Assembly (NCBI GenBank): GCA_004794655.1
Contig: SMMW01000149.1
Location: 2,356,001-2,420,000, forward strand
DNA length: 64,000 bases
DNA from: Marisa cornuarietis
Lineage: Eukaryota > Mollusca > Gastropoda > Architaenioglossa > Ampullariidae
Direction: 5' to 3'
Position 1 is the first letter of the stretch, and each line of letters starts with the position of its first letter. Below, in pieces: positions 61,600-64,000 of this stretch. A program made the translations under genes and the position numbers. Under the pieces are notes generated by a model. The model was not told the origin of the DNA. It did no database searches and was given only the letters and a program-made list of their open reading frames with translations.

Positions 61600-64000
61600 C
61601 GTCTTCTAATTAGCTAGCACTAAACAATGGCTGTGCCTCGTTAGACAACGAAGCACACTGCAAACTGGTAACGGGTGATCAGGAAAATGTCTCTGAAGCA
61701 ATTTTAGCTCAACTGTAAAGTCAGTTGTGAGCAAGCAGGATTTTAAAAGATGAGTAAATGAATAGACGGAGAGACGAAGTCAGCTCCAAGAATGTACGTC
61801 TTCGGTTATTTAACGGGAGTTTCATTTTCATTTTTTCACATGTGTTTCTGGAACTGTTGCTCTTGCAGCATTGTATTCAGTTAAGACCAGTGGGGGGGGG
61901 GGCAGAGATAAGGCGCTAAGCGAACTTTGCTTGACCGTTTAGCACGTTTAGAAGTATGTTTGTGCACCGAAGCATGGGGATAGCAGGGCTTATCTGCCCC
62001 TAGGAAAAGGGTGGTCTGCACTCAGTACTTCTCCATCACCAGACATACAACTACATTGGTCTACGCAGATGACACTGTGACAAAAGTTCGTCCCCTAAAA
62101 TGGGCCACGGGGGGGGGGGGTAAAATTACTAATGTTAGCTCCGTCAAAGCAATACCTTTTCCGACCAGTTCTCGAAGTAGAAACATCCAACCAAACAACA
62201 CAAGCTCACGCAGCTACAGTGAGCAAGCTGACTATCAGTCGAAAATGAGAGAATTTAATGCATTTATCCTGGCGGTCACCTTGCTATGGCGCCTGTCACC
62301 ACCATCACACTTAGGACAAAGTGTCAAACACTTACCACACCGTCTGGAAAAGGCGATGTTTCGTATGAAGGACTGCACGACGTTATGTAACATCACGTTG
62401 TCCAGGTTACGCGCGTTTAAAATGTTGAAACGGAATTTACGGAAAAGAGTATTATGACAAAAAAGTGAGCGATGACGCCTGTGACCTTTGGACAATGTCT
62501 TTAAGTTTCCAGACAAATGTATATATTGCTGTAAATCTGTTCGTGTTTCTGAGATTCTTGCCATATATTTAATAAAATTAGCGTTAGGACAACCATTTAT
62601 TACACATCAATTCCGTCGTCTATTAGACAAAAGCAATTATCTCGGTGCTCAAAATTTAATTTACGTCAAACATGACGCCACCTCCATCGGCCATTGTTTT
62701 TAATCGTCAGAAATGACGCAATTCACATGCATTAAAACACACAAAACATGTAAACAACAACACAGCATGCCAGTATTAACATATGTATCTCCTGAAACCT
62801 TTCTTCGTCCATTGATATCGTTTTAGGTTCAGCCCAGAAAAAAATAAAGAAGCTGTAAGCAATCAAAGTCCGACTGTATGCCAGAGGCGAACTTTTTTGT
62901 CATAGTGTCAGATCCTTGTGACCAAAACATCTTGATACAGTATTAGCATCAGTCACACACGTAATAAAAAATTGTCGCAGCCGACAAAATAGAACGAACT
63001 ATTGCAATGACATTTTAAAACTGCTGCGGCGCAAACAGTGAGGCTCGCAAATTTTTCATGGTTGTGTCAGAGGAAAACAACGCTCATTTAGTTCTTATCA
63101 AGTATCTTCACTACGCGTGAAAGCTGATCGCCACGCGCATACAACTGATACGAGTTTTCGTCCACAGATTTTTTTAGTAAGCAGATGATGTACATAGCGG
63201 TAATGAACTGTCTTTATGCGCATGCGCAGATCATCCCAAGACAGTCAGTCATGCCAGACATCGGGGTATGCGACGCCGGCAACCGACGAGAAACATCTGT
63301 ATCTGTCCCGTCATGTACTCGTCTGTGTCTGTGTCCTATCTATCCCGTAATGGACGTTACTTATTATTATGATTTGCTTAATATAAATCTATTATTTACT
63401 GAATTTGGAGCTCCTATTTTCGATTTTTGCGTGCGTTTGTCTCATTTTTTTCTGTAAATTGAAAACAAAATGTGCTCTAATTATTATCCGTAGCAGCAAA
63501 CTTTTTAAAAATTGTAATAAAGTTTGGGGATTGTAGTGGATTTTAACCATAGTGTAATGGTGTGTCTTTTTGGGGTGTTGGGGTGGAGTGGAGGAGGTTG
63601 TCAGAATGTACTAAAGACAAAGAACGCTACAAAGTTGTGCACTTTTCCTAACGTGTGCTGTGTATATCACCATACGAAACGATATCGCCAGTCTTAAGCT
63701 TCTAAACGAACTGCTATATACTGGAGAATAATAAACGATTATAATTAAGCTTTAATGCAAGGGGTGAGCAGGCGACTGCCCAAGGCCACGCGCCCGAAGG
63801 GGGCTCCGCACATAGCGTCTGGTGAGATGGTACCTCGGGAGGTTGACAACAAGTTAATTAACTGCCACCAATCATTGCATTGTCCTGAGACAAAGGTAAG
63901 AATATGCATTAACCAGCCTGTAGCCTATAGAATAAAACTGTACCTGTACATCGACATGTTTATCAAAGGCCATTCACTAGAGTTACATACATTTTCTGTT
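61600..64000. other. end of window, no supported gene
   Basis: May be upstream intron of MGAT4 or intergenic. G-runs at 61893-61902 and 62109-62120. A tiny block near 62040-62085 reads LVYADDT in one frame, perhaps reverse-transcriptase debris. No exon for the missing MGAT4 N-terminus could be placed. Confidence 0.4.

Noticed and set aside
62011..62085. LVYADDT in one frame, like a reverse-transcriptase catalytic box
   Set aside because: Surrounding residues do not continue as a reverse transcriptase; too short to call.
62235..62564. 109-codon - strand open frame considered as the N-terminal MGAT4 exon
   Set aside because: No membrane segment, no clear similarity to GnT-IV stem regions and no splice site in the required phase.
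63750..63840. GC-rich block (caaggccacgcgcccgaag) as a further hAT MITE end
   Set aside because: Resembles hAT end sequence in style only; no inverted partner or 8-base flanks in the window.
1..64000. CRISPR arrays, operons or bacterial-type systems
   Set aside because: No regularly spaced identical repeats; all genes are intron-bearing and eukaryotic.

Overview
The window looks like metazoan nuclear DNA: long introns with GT-AG borders, AT-rich spacers, microsatellites, and many decayed non-LTR retrotransposons and hAT-type elements. The gene sequences and the repeat mix (RTE, L2, Rex1-like and I/Nimb-like LINEs, tRNA-like SINEs) suggest a lophotrochozoan, most likely a mollusc and perhaps a gastropod. 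That assignment is inference, since no species-specific marker was seen.

Three cellular protein genes were assembled exon by exon, each junction checked for GT-AG borders and for reading phase. (1) A STAT transcription factor, + strand, 19 coding exons from 6081 to 26800, predicted 917 residues. (2) PRPF4, the U4/U6 snRNP WD-repeat protein, + strand, 15 coding exons from 34953 to 49249, predicted 513 residues. (3) The 3' part of an MGAT4-type N-acetylglucosaminyltransferase (GnT-IV), - strand: two firm exons at the end of the gene (56160-56429 and 56723-57463), a firm exon further 5' (60979-61154) and a tentative one (61399-61528). Its 5' end is not identified and may lie outside the window. 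The three genes have unrelated roles (cytokine-type signalling, pre-mRNA splicing, Golgi glycan branching); nothing suggests that they work as one system.

Layout: 1-6062, STAT upstream region or first intron, with a hAT MITE end at the very start. 6063-26800, STAT, with a broken Rex1-like LINE in intron 4, stacked L2-like 3' ends in intron 7, and a LINE reverse-transcriptase fragment in intron 12. 26801-about 30380, probable STAT 3' UTR, interrupted by a 470-bp inverted-repeat element. About 30640-34440, intergenic: RNase H-type LINE debris, an L2 tail and a longer L2 copy. 34953-49249, PRPF4; its introns carry a pogo/mariner-like MITE, a decayed hAT element, two small hAT MITEs and an RTE LINE with a target-site duplication. 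50049-51247, an internally deleted RTE copy just past the PRPF4 poly(A) signal, followed by a SINE. 51560-55400, nothing recognised beyond simple repeats and a possible SINE. 55400-61530, MGAT4. 61600-64000, no supported gene.

No CRISPR array, operon, tRNA gene or rRNA gene was seen. I found no convincing previously undescribed multi-gene system. The items most worth a second look are the inverted-repeat insertion in the STAT 3' UTR, the two RTE copies with different internal deletions, the STAT C-terminal region, the tandem splice acceptor in PRPF4, and a UG-repeat next to an MGAT4 splice acceptor.
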